A model generated the notes under the pieces. It ran no database searches. It worked only from the letters and a program-made list of their open reading frames with translations, and had not been told where the DNA came from. 64,000 bases of DNA. It comes from Spirosoma radiotolerans. Lineage in GTDB: Bacteria > Bacteroidota > Bacteroidia > Cytophagales > Spirosomataceae. The DNA lies in NCBI RefSeq assembly GCF_000974425.1, contig NZ_CP010429.1:310001-374000 (forward strand), given 5' to 3'. The first letter of the stretch is position 1, and each line of letters begins with the position of its first letter. Positions 8,599 to 15,102 of the stretch are shown here, in pieces. Position numbers and translations under genes: made by a program.

Positions 8599-8628
8599 TT
8601 GACAAGCGCTGAAAATAAGCTACCTTTG
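8599..8628 (+). promoter_or_regulatory. Bacteroidota sigma-A promoter for the tRNA pair
   Basis: TTG at 8599-8601 and TACCTTTG at 8621-8628 are separated by exactly 19 bp, the Bacteroidota consensus. The tRNA-Gly gene starts 37 bp downstream of the -7 box. Confidence 0.8.
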
Positions 8629-8665
8629 CATCCACAATTCGCCGATAGGCAGGCGAACTTGAAAC

Positions 8666-8741
8666 GCGAAAGTAGCTCAGCTGGTAGAGCGCGACCTTGC
8701 CAAGGTCGAGGTCGCGGGTTCGAACCCCGTCTTTCGCTCCA
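8666..8741 (+). tRNA. tRNA-Gly (GCC)
   Basis: 76 nt with encoded CCA. The acceptor GCGAAAG pairs with CTTTCGC, the D arm starts GCTC, the anticodon stem CGACC/GGTCG encloses loop TTGCCAA (anticodon GCC), and the T arm contains GGTTCGAACC. It is followed by a strong intrinsic terminator and then by tRNA-Leu. Confidence 0.95.
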
Positions 8742-8748
8742 CAAAAAG

Positions 8749-8771
8749 GCACCGACCCCGGTGCTTTTTTT
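8749..8771 (+). terminator. Rho-independent terminator after tRNA-Gly
   Basis: Stem GCACCG/CGGTGC (8749-8754 with 8759-8764) and loop ACCC, followed by a run of seven T. It lies between tRNA-Gly and tRNA-Leu, so it may partly uncouple them. Confidence 0.85.
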
Positions 8772-8805
8772 GTAAATGCTGCTCCGCTTTTGCAGAGCAT
8801 GGAAT

Positions 8806-9135
8806 GCCGGGATGGTGGAATTGGTAGACACGCCGGACTTAAAGATTTGAGTGCGCGAATGGAAACGTTCGCAGTAGAACCGCTTAAATTCGGGGAAACC
8901 TTATCAAGTGTAACTTGATTGGCAATCCCGAGCCAAGCCCGTTAGAGAAATCTGACGTGGAAGGTGTAGAGACTTAACAGGCGGCACCTACTTCCTTGCC
9001 ATTGGCAGGATATGGTGAAGAGAAAGTCCAGACCACAAATCATTGCAATTGGCAATGAGCAGCGAAAGCTGTAGTTGGTACGAAAATCCTGTGGGCCTCA
9101 AGCCCGTGCGGGTTCGACTCCCGCTCCTGGTACCA
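8806..9135 (+). tRNA. tRNA-Leu (UAA) interrupted by a group I intron
   Basis: Exons 8806-8840 (35 nt) and 9083-9135 (53 nt) join to an 88-nt tRNA-Leu with a long variable arm (GGGC/GCCC), T loop TTCGACT, discriminator A and encoded CCA. The acceptor GCCGGGA pairs with TCCTGGT using two G-U pairs. After splicing the anticodon loop is CTTAAAA, giving anticodon TAA, with the intron inserted between positions 34 and 35. The anticodon stem CCGGA/TCCTG has one C-U mismatch at 28-42, a small oddity. A sense-strand terminator follows at 9140. Confidence 0.93.
8841..9082 (+). ncRNA. Group I self-splicing intron in tRNA-Leu(UAA)
   Basis: The 242-nt intron has every group I hallmark I can test by eye. 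The 5' exon ACTT (8837-8840) pairs with internal guide GAGT (8849-8852), leaving the U-G wobble at the splice site. P10 forms from GATTT (8844-8848) with AAATC of the 3' exon (9084-9088). The core has P (AAATTCGGGGAAACC, 8886-8900), Q (AATCCCGAGCCAAGCCC, 8924-8940), R (around GTAGAGACTTAACAG, 8966-8980) and S (AAGAGAAAGTCC, 9018-9029). P7 is GACTT (8971-8975) with AAGTC (9024-9028). A P9 hairpin has a GAAA loop (about 9058-9071), and the last intron base is G. The core resembles the cyanobacterial tRNA-Leu intron as I remember it. No homing-endonuclease frame is present. Confidence 0.92.
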
Positions 9136-9139
9136 AGAG

Positions 9140-9184
9140 AACCTCTGATTGTCTGAAATGCAGATGATTAGAGGTTTTTCTTTT
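9140..9184 (+). terminator. Terminator after tRNA-Leu
   Basis: A 16-bp hairpin (9140-9155 with 9161-9176, core AACCTCT/AGAGGTT with two G-U pairs), then TTTTTCTTTTT. Confidence 0.85.
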
Positions 9185-9874
9185 TAGGTGCATACCAATT
9201 TGTGTACTGAAATCATTGAAAGGCCGTAAGAATTTGGCTAATACTCTCCTTCGTTTTTGCATACAATCAATGTAAACAGCCAAGTGTGCCTACTCCAGCC
9301 AATACAACATCTACTCGTGATGATACTAGGACGATGGGAAATCCTGATGGAGCCAAAGCATCGGAATCCAGCCTAACGCTTACCTGATTTCCGGCTCGAT
9401 ATACTCGCTTTCCTGCAAGCATTTCACAGATATTGCCAATTTGTATAGCTGACATTTGGGCATTGCCTGGAAAGGATTGGCTGCGCGCTACGTTGGTAAC
9501 TTCATGCCTAATCAGACTTTACCCGCTGCCTGATATCAAGCTCGACATACTGACTACACCAATAAGAGTCAGGGGATCACCTTTCCAATATGCCAGTTTG
9601 ATCGTTATAAAATAAAAATGCCCAGCTCGCTGAACTGGGCAATACCGATGATACAGGTTTAATGTAAGAATGACCACAGGTGACAGAAAAGGGAAGAAAA
9701 GTAAAAAGATTTCTTTTTGCCTATATCTAAAACACCTCCTACGCGCATAAATAAATAATCCTAAGGCTTCAGTTGATATTGTACTTATTCGAATAAAATA
9801 TATTTATAAAGAATGGTATGGCTATGAAAATATACCAGCAAGTAAATATCACTGAGTAAAAGTAACTAGTTGTT
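9185..9874. other. Long gene-poor interval downstream of tRNA-Leu
   Basis: About 690 bp without a convincing gene. The only structure is a hairpin at 9619-9641 (TGCCCAG/CTGGGCA) with A-runs on its left and a T-rich exit on the minus strand. That suggests a leftover minus-strand terminator with no obvious gene in front of it. A minus-strand frame between about 9270 and 9518 stays open but has no credible start or family. The interval is AT-rich and looks like eroded accessory DNA. Confidence 0.6.
9619..9641 (-). terminator. Orphan terminator-like hairpin
   Basis: A 7-bp stem TGCCCAG/CTGGGCA; read on the minus strand it is followed by ATTTTTATTTT. No intact minus-strand gene precedes it. Confidence 0.55.
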
Positions 9875-9882
9875 TACGTTTG
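9875..9882 (+). promoter_or_regulatory. Candidate -7 box TACGTTTG
   Basis: Matches TAnnTTTG and sits 21 bp before the ATG at 9904. The -33 region is only a weak match. Confidence 0.45.
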
Positions 9883-9903
9883 TGCGAATTTTAATCCCAA
9901 ATT

Positions 9904-10425
9904 ATGATGCGCGAATTTCTCCATTCACTACTACTTATTAGCTTGACATCATCAATCAGTATGGCCCAGTGTAACCAAGTGGTTAGAGAAGTTAATAAGC
10001 AAGTAGATAGAATTATTGTTAAAAGCATAAGTGTTGGCAATGGTTGGACCGAACCAGTTCAGTATGAACAGGTGACAGATAACGGAACAACTCAATTTTA
10101 TATACATATATACGCCCTGGAAGGCTCCTTGGTGGATCGAAAAGGAGCATACGTCATCTTCAAAGATGGTACCGTATTGGCGTGGCCTCAAGCTAAGGTC
10201 ATGGCTAGCCCTAAAGGGGTAGTTGATGTGAATCAATGCCTGCTTAGGCTGACCGAAAGTGAGATCGAACAGTTTCAGGAAAAGCAGATTATTAGCATTA
10301 GGTTATCGACTCAGGAGCGGTCGCTTACGTTGGCTCAGTCGCAACGGGCACAGAATATTATCAACTGTGTGCTTTATGCTCAATACAGCGACATTAAGTC
10401 AGATAAGCTGGTAAACCACTTATAG
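9904..10425 (+). CDS. Secreted protein of unknown function
   Basis: 173 residues with a signal peptide (FLHSLLLISLTSSISMAQ) and a mature chain of mixed beta and helical character. It contains WTEPVQYEQVTDNG, a strand-turn stretch around YVIFKDGTVLAWP, and a C-terminal helix QSQRAQNIINCVLYAQ. Three Cys in the mature part could pair. I recognise no family. Base composition is AT-rich compared with the core genes, in keeping with its place in the island after tRNA-Leu. It is probably real because of the signal peptide, the upstream -7 box and normal codon structure. Confidence 0.7.
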   Translation: MMREFLHSLLLISLTSSISMAQCNQVVREVNKQVDRIIVKSISVGNGWTEPVQYEQVTDNGTTQFYIHIYALEGSLVDRKGAYVIFKDGTVLAWPQAKVMASPKGVVDVNQCLLRLTESEIEQFQEKQIISIRLSTQERSLTLAQSQRAQNIINCVLYAQYSDIKSDKLVNHL

Positions 10426-10512
10426 ACATACCTGGGAGTGATTTGCTCTTGATAACGCTTAGCGACCTCAGGCAAATTGCGTTATTGTCTATTTTACACG
10501 CCAAAGGAAGCT

Positions 10513-10917
10513 ATGCGCCGATTCATCAATACTTTTATTATTTATTACTTTGCAGCCGGTTATTGGCTGCTTCAGCTTTTCTGCCCCAGCTTTGATGACA
10601 CGTGAATAAATGGCTACTGGCTGAGAAAGTGTGTGCCACAAAGCCCCTTTCGATCTTTCATTGCATCACTTATGCTGGCCAGTGAAGCTTTCTATGGGCT
10701 TACGTCTACTGATGATGTGGCTACGGCTCTTGAGGATTTTAAAGCCAAAGCCTAGGCATTGATTAATTCGGCTTACGATCCGGCGTCTTATCTTGCCTCC
10801 TGGAATTTAATAAACCTGTATTCTTAGAGCAATTTAACGGAGTTCTTACCGGGTGATGTCTCTTCGTTAGATAACCTGAAAAAGCAACTCAAGCCAAGTA
10901 TCGGATTGATGCTCTAA
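10513..10917 (+). pseudogene. Decayed ORF with three in-frame stops
   Basis: From an ATG at 10513 (MRRFINTFIIYYFAAGYW) one frame of 135 codons can be read to a TAA at 10915-10917. It is broken by a TGA at about 10603 and two TAG codons further on. The conceptual product between the stops stays protein-like (ASEAFYGLTSTDDVATALED; DVSSLDNLKKQLKPSIGLML), with a hydrophobic N terminus and helical C terminus. No family is recognised. A hairpin at 10949-10971 follows, where a terminator would be expected. Confidence 0.55.
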
Positions 10918-10948
10918 CCACTTGCCAGAAAATCCGCAAAAAACAAGA

Positions 10949-10971
10949 GAGGTAGCTTTCATTGCTACCTC
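10949..10971 (+). terminator. Hairpin downstream of the decayed ORF
   Basis: Stem GAGGTAGC/GCTACCTC with a seven-base loop. There is no T-run after it, so termination would be weak. Confidence 0.45.
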
Positions 10972-11127
10972 CCCAATCTGTTACTAAGGCGTTTCAGCCT
11001 TGACTACCCTTGAAAGGTAATCCCGGTATTCATAATGGCTACATAAATATCTATTGAGCCTGCTAGCTGCTATAATCAATAAGTTATGTTAGAAAAGGGA
11101 TGGCTTATCAGCCACCTTCACGGCCAA

Positions 11128-11355
11128 TTATTGATTTTTGACCGTCTTTTTCAGCATCTTGGCCTCATGCTTGCTTTGCTTCGCACTATCCGCCTTCATA
11201 TAATCGCCTTCTGTCTTAGCTTCTTTTTTAGCTACTTTGGCATCGTGTTTGAGTTCTTTGGCTTCCATTTTAGCCACCTTTTTGGGTGCATCCTGTGCGT
11301 GAACAACACCCGATAAAAGACACATTGCCGTTGCTGCAATCATTATATTTTTCAT
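11128..11355 (-). CDS. Small secreted Lys/Ala-rich protein
   Basis: 75 residues: a signal peptide (MIAATAMCLLSGVVHA) followed by a highly charged chain with repeated K-x-A-K/E-A-K steps (KKVAKMEAKELKHDAKVAKKEAK). It should be periplasmic or secreted and largely helical or disordered. Similar short Lys-rich exported proteins are common in Cytophagales; no function is assigned. The region upstream of the gene is AT-rich and no clear TAnnTTTG box was found. Confidence 0.7.
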   Translation of the reverse strand: MKNIMIAATAMCLLSGVVHAQDAPKKVAKMEAKELKHDAKVAKKEAKTEGDYMKADSAKQSKHEAKMLKKTVKNQ

Positions 11356-11486
11356 ATGCTGAATGGGGTTATAATTTTAACTTAGAAGAAGAACCACGTT
11401 TAATCAAAATGGTTTACTTAACCTGCTATAAGCGAAAAGGCCTGGCCGGTTTGGTAAGGGATTTATGAGTTAAGTAAATAGCTGAT

Positions 11487-11978
11487 TTATTTAACTCTAC
11501 TCCAGCGCTTATTCCACTGACGAAACCATGGGCCTTTCTCGTCAAACTTCCAGAACCCCGGCTCTCTTGTTTTGGCCTGTGGCAATATGGCTGTCCAGCA
11601 TTCACCTTTGGGTAGATCAATCAACTCATGGATGCAGTCGGCAGCTACCGTATGAGTTGAACCAGGAGCGCGAAATACGTCATAAGACTCTCCGGTTGGT
11701 GTGTAGATCCGTTCGGTGTAGCCACCATACAGGATAATGCTCTGGAACGCAAAGGGGTGATCATGGGCATTCTCTCCGGCAACTGATTTGAAGTGGTGAA
11801 TCACCAGGTCAAAGGGCAATCCTTTAATGTGGTACTTGGTAAACACACGATTCATTTTTTCCTTCTTGATTTTGATCATAGTCAATTCGTGGGTAGGGTC
11901 GCTTTTATAATATACACCATTTGTTTGAAATAGATTGATTTTCGACTCTTCAGGGATCAACTTACATATGTGTAACAT
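11487..11978 (-). CDS. Cupin-like protein
   Basis: Up to 163 residues. The centre has a cupin-type pattern: HHFKSVAGENAHDHPFAFQSIILYGGYTE provides closely spaced His residues and a Gly-rich turn, and a later strand contains STHTVAADCIHELID. It probably folds as a small metal-binding beta-barrel; the substrate is unknown. The ATG at 11978 is only 12 bp from the start of the divergent gene at 11991, so a shorter start (ATG at 11879 or slightly downstream, MNRVFTKYHI) may be the true one. AT-rich and located in the island. Confidence 0.6.
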   Translation of the reverse strand: MLHICKLIPEESKINLFQTNGVYYKSDPTHELTMIKIKKEKMNRVFTKYHIKGLPFDLVIHHFKSVAGENAHDHPFAFQSIILYGGYTERIYTPTGESYDVFRAPGSTHTVAADCIHELIDLPKGECWTAILPQAKTREPGFWKFDEKGPWFRQWNKRWSRVK

Positions 11979-11990
11979 GAGAAGAAGACA

Positions 11991-13157
11991 ATGGAAAGAG
12001 AGCCAATCAGATCATTCTACGAAAAAGTTAAAGCATTAGATAAGAAAGGCACCAGTGCGAGCGGACCGGGTTATGAGGCTAGATCAACAGGGCAACGCTC
12101 CATAGGCGGAAACCTTACTCCTATGAGTAGAAAAAGCAGCGGGCTTTTTGGCGGCAAACGAAGTAAAATAAAAACGCTAATTGAAAATTATAACAAAACT
12201 AACAATCAGCAAAATAAAAAAGTACTCTTGCTGGAAATCAGGAAATTACAAGTAGAATGGCTCAAAACGGCCCATAAAAAGGTAAATAATGCAAAAGGAG
12301 ATAAGGAAACAAACAAATACAGCAACAAACTAAGTGAAATCATTAGTCTGGAAAATGAAATTTATTCGGAGGCAATATGGCTTGACAATGGTGGACGAAT
12401 AATTATTGATGATGACAAAAAGGAACAGAAAAGATTTTCCGAACCAAAAAGTATATCGATTGATCCTGAAGAATACAAATCAGCTTTAAAACACTTTTTG
12501 TCAGATCGAGAATACAAGGATACAGGTCAGTACTGGGTAAAAAATAATAACTCGTTTGATCCGCATGTGGGTTGGAAGGCCCATATAGGTGCTACACTGG
12601 AGTCAGCATTTACAGTTTTAGAGAAAGTATTGCCTATATTAGACAGACATAAATTCAACCACAAGGTAGATACAGAGCCAGGTGTTTTTGGTGAAACTAA
12701 TAAGTTTATAACGATTTATCCATCCGAAAATGAAGAGGATTGGGGACCTCTAATTGATGACCTTGAGAAGGCAGTTGGCCATGGAATAGTTTCAATACCG
12801 GGTGAATGGGGCGTAGGTTCACTTGGGCACATTGGTATGCGCCATGGACAGTTAACGGCCTTGACCACTAAGATTCTTGAAACCAATGGCATTAAGTTTA
12901 CTAAAGTGAGAGTGAACGAAAAGGGGAATGTCATCTATCAGCTTAGCAATCCTTCTCAATACGACGGCCGAGTTGGAGACGGTATTATGATAACTAAAAA
13001 TGACAAACCTGGCTCCGCTATGTTTGTGACTGACACGAAACATGATAAATTTTGCCCAGCTATGTTACATGAAGGCAAGATTTATCCAGATCCAAGAATG
13101 GAAGCTAATCCTTTCGGGTTTGCTCTACCCAGAGGAGTGAAATCATTTCTTGATTAA
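11991..13157 (+). CDS. OspF/SpvC-like phosphothreonine lyase or lanthionine-lyase fold protein
   Basis: 388 residues. The first 150 are basic, low-complexity and helical (GGNLTPMSRKSSGLFGGKRSK, then a coil). The C-terminal 200 contain an ordered set of motifs that fits the lyase domain shared by type III effectors OspF/SpvC and class III/IV lanthipeptide synthetases. These are WKAHIGA with K196-x-H198 (as K102/H104 of OspF), NHKV with K225 (as the catalytic Lys134, similar spacing), KFITIYP, and GMRHGQL (compare the RYG block). No kinase or cyclase domain follows, so it is a stand-alone lyase-like protein, perhaps an effector or toxin. Assignment rests on motif order seen by eye. AT-rich and in the island. 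Confidence 0.55.
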   Translation: MEREPIRSFYEKVKALDKKGTSASGPGYEARSTGQRSIGGNLTPMSRKSSGLFGGKRSKIKTLIENYNKTNNQQNKKVLLLEIRKLQVEWLKTAHKKVNNAKGDKETNKYSNKLSEIISLENEIYSEAIWLDNGGRIIIDDDKKEQKRFSEPKSISIDPEEYKSALKHFLSDREYKDTGQYWVKNNNSFDPHVGWKAHIGATLESAFTVLEKVLPILDRHKFNHKVDTEPGVFGETNKFITIYPSENEEDWGPLIDDLEKAVGHGIVSIPGEWGVGSLGHIGMRHGQLTALTTKILETNGIKFTKVRVNEKGNVIYQLSNPSQYDGRVGDGIMITKNDKPGSAMFVTDTKHDKFCPAMLHEGKIYPDPRMEANPFGFALPRGVKSFLD

Positions 13158-13272
13158 TATGACAAAAGATACATGGGGGCTATGAATATGAGCTACATTG
13201 GCTGAGGAGTGAAGCACGACCTAATTTCTTCTAGAACAGTTTGTGACGTTGGTAAGCGGCCAACAGTGCTAT

Positions 13273-13542
13273 ATGAAATAGCATGAGTCATCCCGAATTT
13301 TTTAATCGGCTCTAATGATGGGTTGAGCTAACTAAATGGCTGGTGATGCTCGGCATAGTCTTTGACTATGTCGGTGCGTTCTCCGGTCTCTGACCGGCGT
13401 GATGAAAACCGGTCAGAGGCCGGAGAACACCCGGCCCTAGTCAAAGACTATGGCCAACACGTACCCGATGACTACTTTTGCCAGGCACCACCGGCACCAG
13501 ACCACTTAGCTGAAAAATTCGGGATGACTCATGTTATTTCAT
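13273..13542. repeat. 270-bp MITE-like nested palindromic element
   Basis: Terminal inverted repeats of 30 bp (13273-13302 and 13513-13542) match at 29 positions. Inside are two further nested pairs: 13354-13368 with 13438-13452 (TAGTCTTTGACTA core) and 13378-13397 with 13409-13428 (20 bp, one mismatch). The element holds no gene and could form one long cruciform. A target-site duplication was not evident. It lies between the lyase-like gene and the GlxA-type regulator. Confidence 0.8.
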
Positions 13543-13576
13543 AAAGTATATTTGTACTGTTTCAGCATAAACTTCC

Positions 13577-14560
13577 CTAAGAAAAAATAGCTTCTTTGTT
13601 ATACTTATTTCTATAATCGGTGGGCGTCATGCCCGTCGTTTTTTTGAAAATAATCCGGAAGGCTTTTATATCAGAATAGCCAACGTCATCCATGACTTCA
13701 TTTATATTTTTTCGGCTGGTTTCTAAATTCTTTTTGGCGACTTCAACTTTTACCCGTTGAATGTATTCACTAACGGTATTAGAGGTCGCTTTTTTGAACC
13801 GACGTTCTAGGCTACGCCGACCTATGGCAAACCTATCGGCCAGTTGATCAACGGATATTTTATCCTGGAAATTAGTTTCAATAAATTCCTGCGCTTTTTT
13901 TATAGGCTCATCTTCATGATTTTTCTGACCTTGAAAAATAATAAAAGGGGATTGGCTATTTCTGTCGATATCAATCATAAATGCTTTCGCCGTTAAAATA
14001 GCCATAGCCCGCCCCACATATTTTTCGATTAAGTATACCAGTAGGTTTAAATACGAATAAGCGCCCCCACTGGTGTAAATACCGCCATCTTCGGTCATTA
14101 TTTTATCATCGACAAGATGGACATCCGGAAACATGCTTCGAAATTCGTTGGCCAGCTTCCAGTGAGTGGCACATTGTTTGCCTTTCAATAGACCCGTAGA
14201 AGCCAGAAAGAAGGCGCCTATACAAAAGCTGGCAATTTCAGCGCCCTGTTTGTATTGCTGTAAAATCCAGGGAATAAAGGCTTTATTTAGTTCGATTGCT
14301 TTTACGGGATCACCGTGCAATGCCGGAATAATAATTAAATCTGTCTTCTTTATATCGTTTATTAAAAAATCTGGATTCACCGTAAATAAGCCATTTCGTT
14401 GTGAGGTTTCTTTTGAAAGGCCAACGAATTGAATGGTAAATACAGGAGGCTTTCCCATACTGATCAGAAAGCTATTTACTTCAGAAAATATCTGGTGAGA
14501 GCCCTCAATATTTGTTAAACTACTGTGCCCTTTAGGGATGAGGATGGAGATGTGTTTCAT
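13577..14560 (-). CDS. GlxA-family transcriptional regulator (DJ-1/PfpI + AraC)
   Basis: 327 residues. An N-terminal class I glutamine-amidotransferase-like (DJ-1/PfpI) domain spans about 1-195 (ISILIPKGHSS; ADLIIIPALHG-type strand; ASFCIGAFFLASTGLL, where Cys sits in the nucleophile-elbow position). A C-terminal AraC helix-turn-helix domain spans about 225-320 (SVDQLADRFAIGRRSLERRFKKAT; DVGYSDIKAFRIIFKKTTGMTPTDYR). The N-terminal domain usually acts as a ligand sensor. No obvious target operon is adjacent. The gene is AT-rich like the rest of the island and ends next to the palindromic element. Confidence 0.9.
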   Translation of the reverse strand: MKHISILIPKGHSSLTNIEGSHQIFSEVNSFLISMGKPPVFTIQFVGLSKETSQRNGLFTVNPDFLINDIKKTDLIIIPALHGDPVKAIELNKAFIPWILQQYKQGAEIASFCIGAFFLASTGLLKGKQCATHWKLANEFRSMFPDVHLVDDKIMTEDGGIYTSGGAYSYLNLLVYLIEKYVGRAMAILTAKAFMIDIDRNSQSPFIIFQGQKNHEDEPIKKAQEFIETNFQDKISVDQLADRFAIGRRSLERRFKKATSNTVSEYIQRVKVEVAKKNLETSRKNINEVMDDVGYSDIKAFRIIFKKTTGMTPTDYRNKYNKEAIFS

Positions 14561-14901
14561 AGATTAAAAATAACCAAAATCAGGACTATAATCAACTTAT
14601 AATATAGCTATTTTTGACTTAAATTAGCATAGTTCGCCAGCCGATTTATTCGCGTCAAAAAGTTTGAAAAACAGTTTGCTTACGATAAGACTGGTGACTT
14701 ATTTGCTAGTTCATTCAGACTGTTTAGCACTTGTTAAACAAGGCATTTTAAGAATACATAAGCATAAGTCCCTGAATCTGTATGCATACTGACTGCCATA
14801 CCCTTTGCTTAATTGACACGTTAATTTTTGCTCCTATTTTACGCCATTACAACAGGTTTACTTCAGTAATTTCCCGTTTACTGATTTTGTCAAATTCTCA
14901 C

Positions 14902-14982
14902 TTGTACATTTTATTTTGATTCGTATATTTGACACCTTTGATAAATGTAGGCGGAGGTTAATGCGCTCATTATGAGCGCATT
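14902..14982 (+). promoter_or_regulatory. Promoter and leader hairpin for the SNF2 helicase gene
   Basis: TTG at 14902-14904 and TATATTTG at 14924-14931 are separated by 19 bp, a full Bacteroidota promoter. Downstream, a perfect 11-bp stem AATGCGCTCAT/ATGAGCGCATT (14960-14982) followed by TTT lies in the leader, 120 bp before the ATG, and may attenuate transcription. The rest of 14561-15102 shows nothing else. Confidence 0.6.
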
Positions 14983-15102
14983 TTGGTCGTCTTTCTACAC
15001 GTATCAACCATATTATCCACGCAGTTTCTTTTCTGAAATTGTTCACCTATTCCCGGCGTTCTACTCAACCCCCAGCGGGCTGGCCTGAACGATATTGTTA
15101 TC

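Noticed and set aside
9270-9518. Open minus-strand frame of about 80 codons after tRNA-Leu
   Set aside because: No credible start, no recognisable family and no promoter; possibly a remnant but not supportable as a gene.
9433-9615. 60-codon plus-strand frame
   Set aside because: Composition is unlike a real protein and no signals accompany it.
14858-15046. 62-codon minus-strand frame upstream of the SNF2 gene
   Set aside because: It overlaps the SNF2 promoter and leader hairpin and shows no protein-like pattern.
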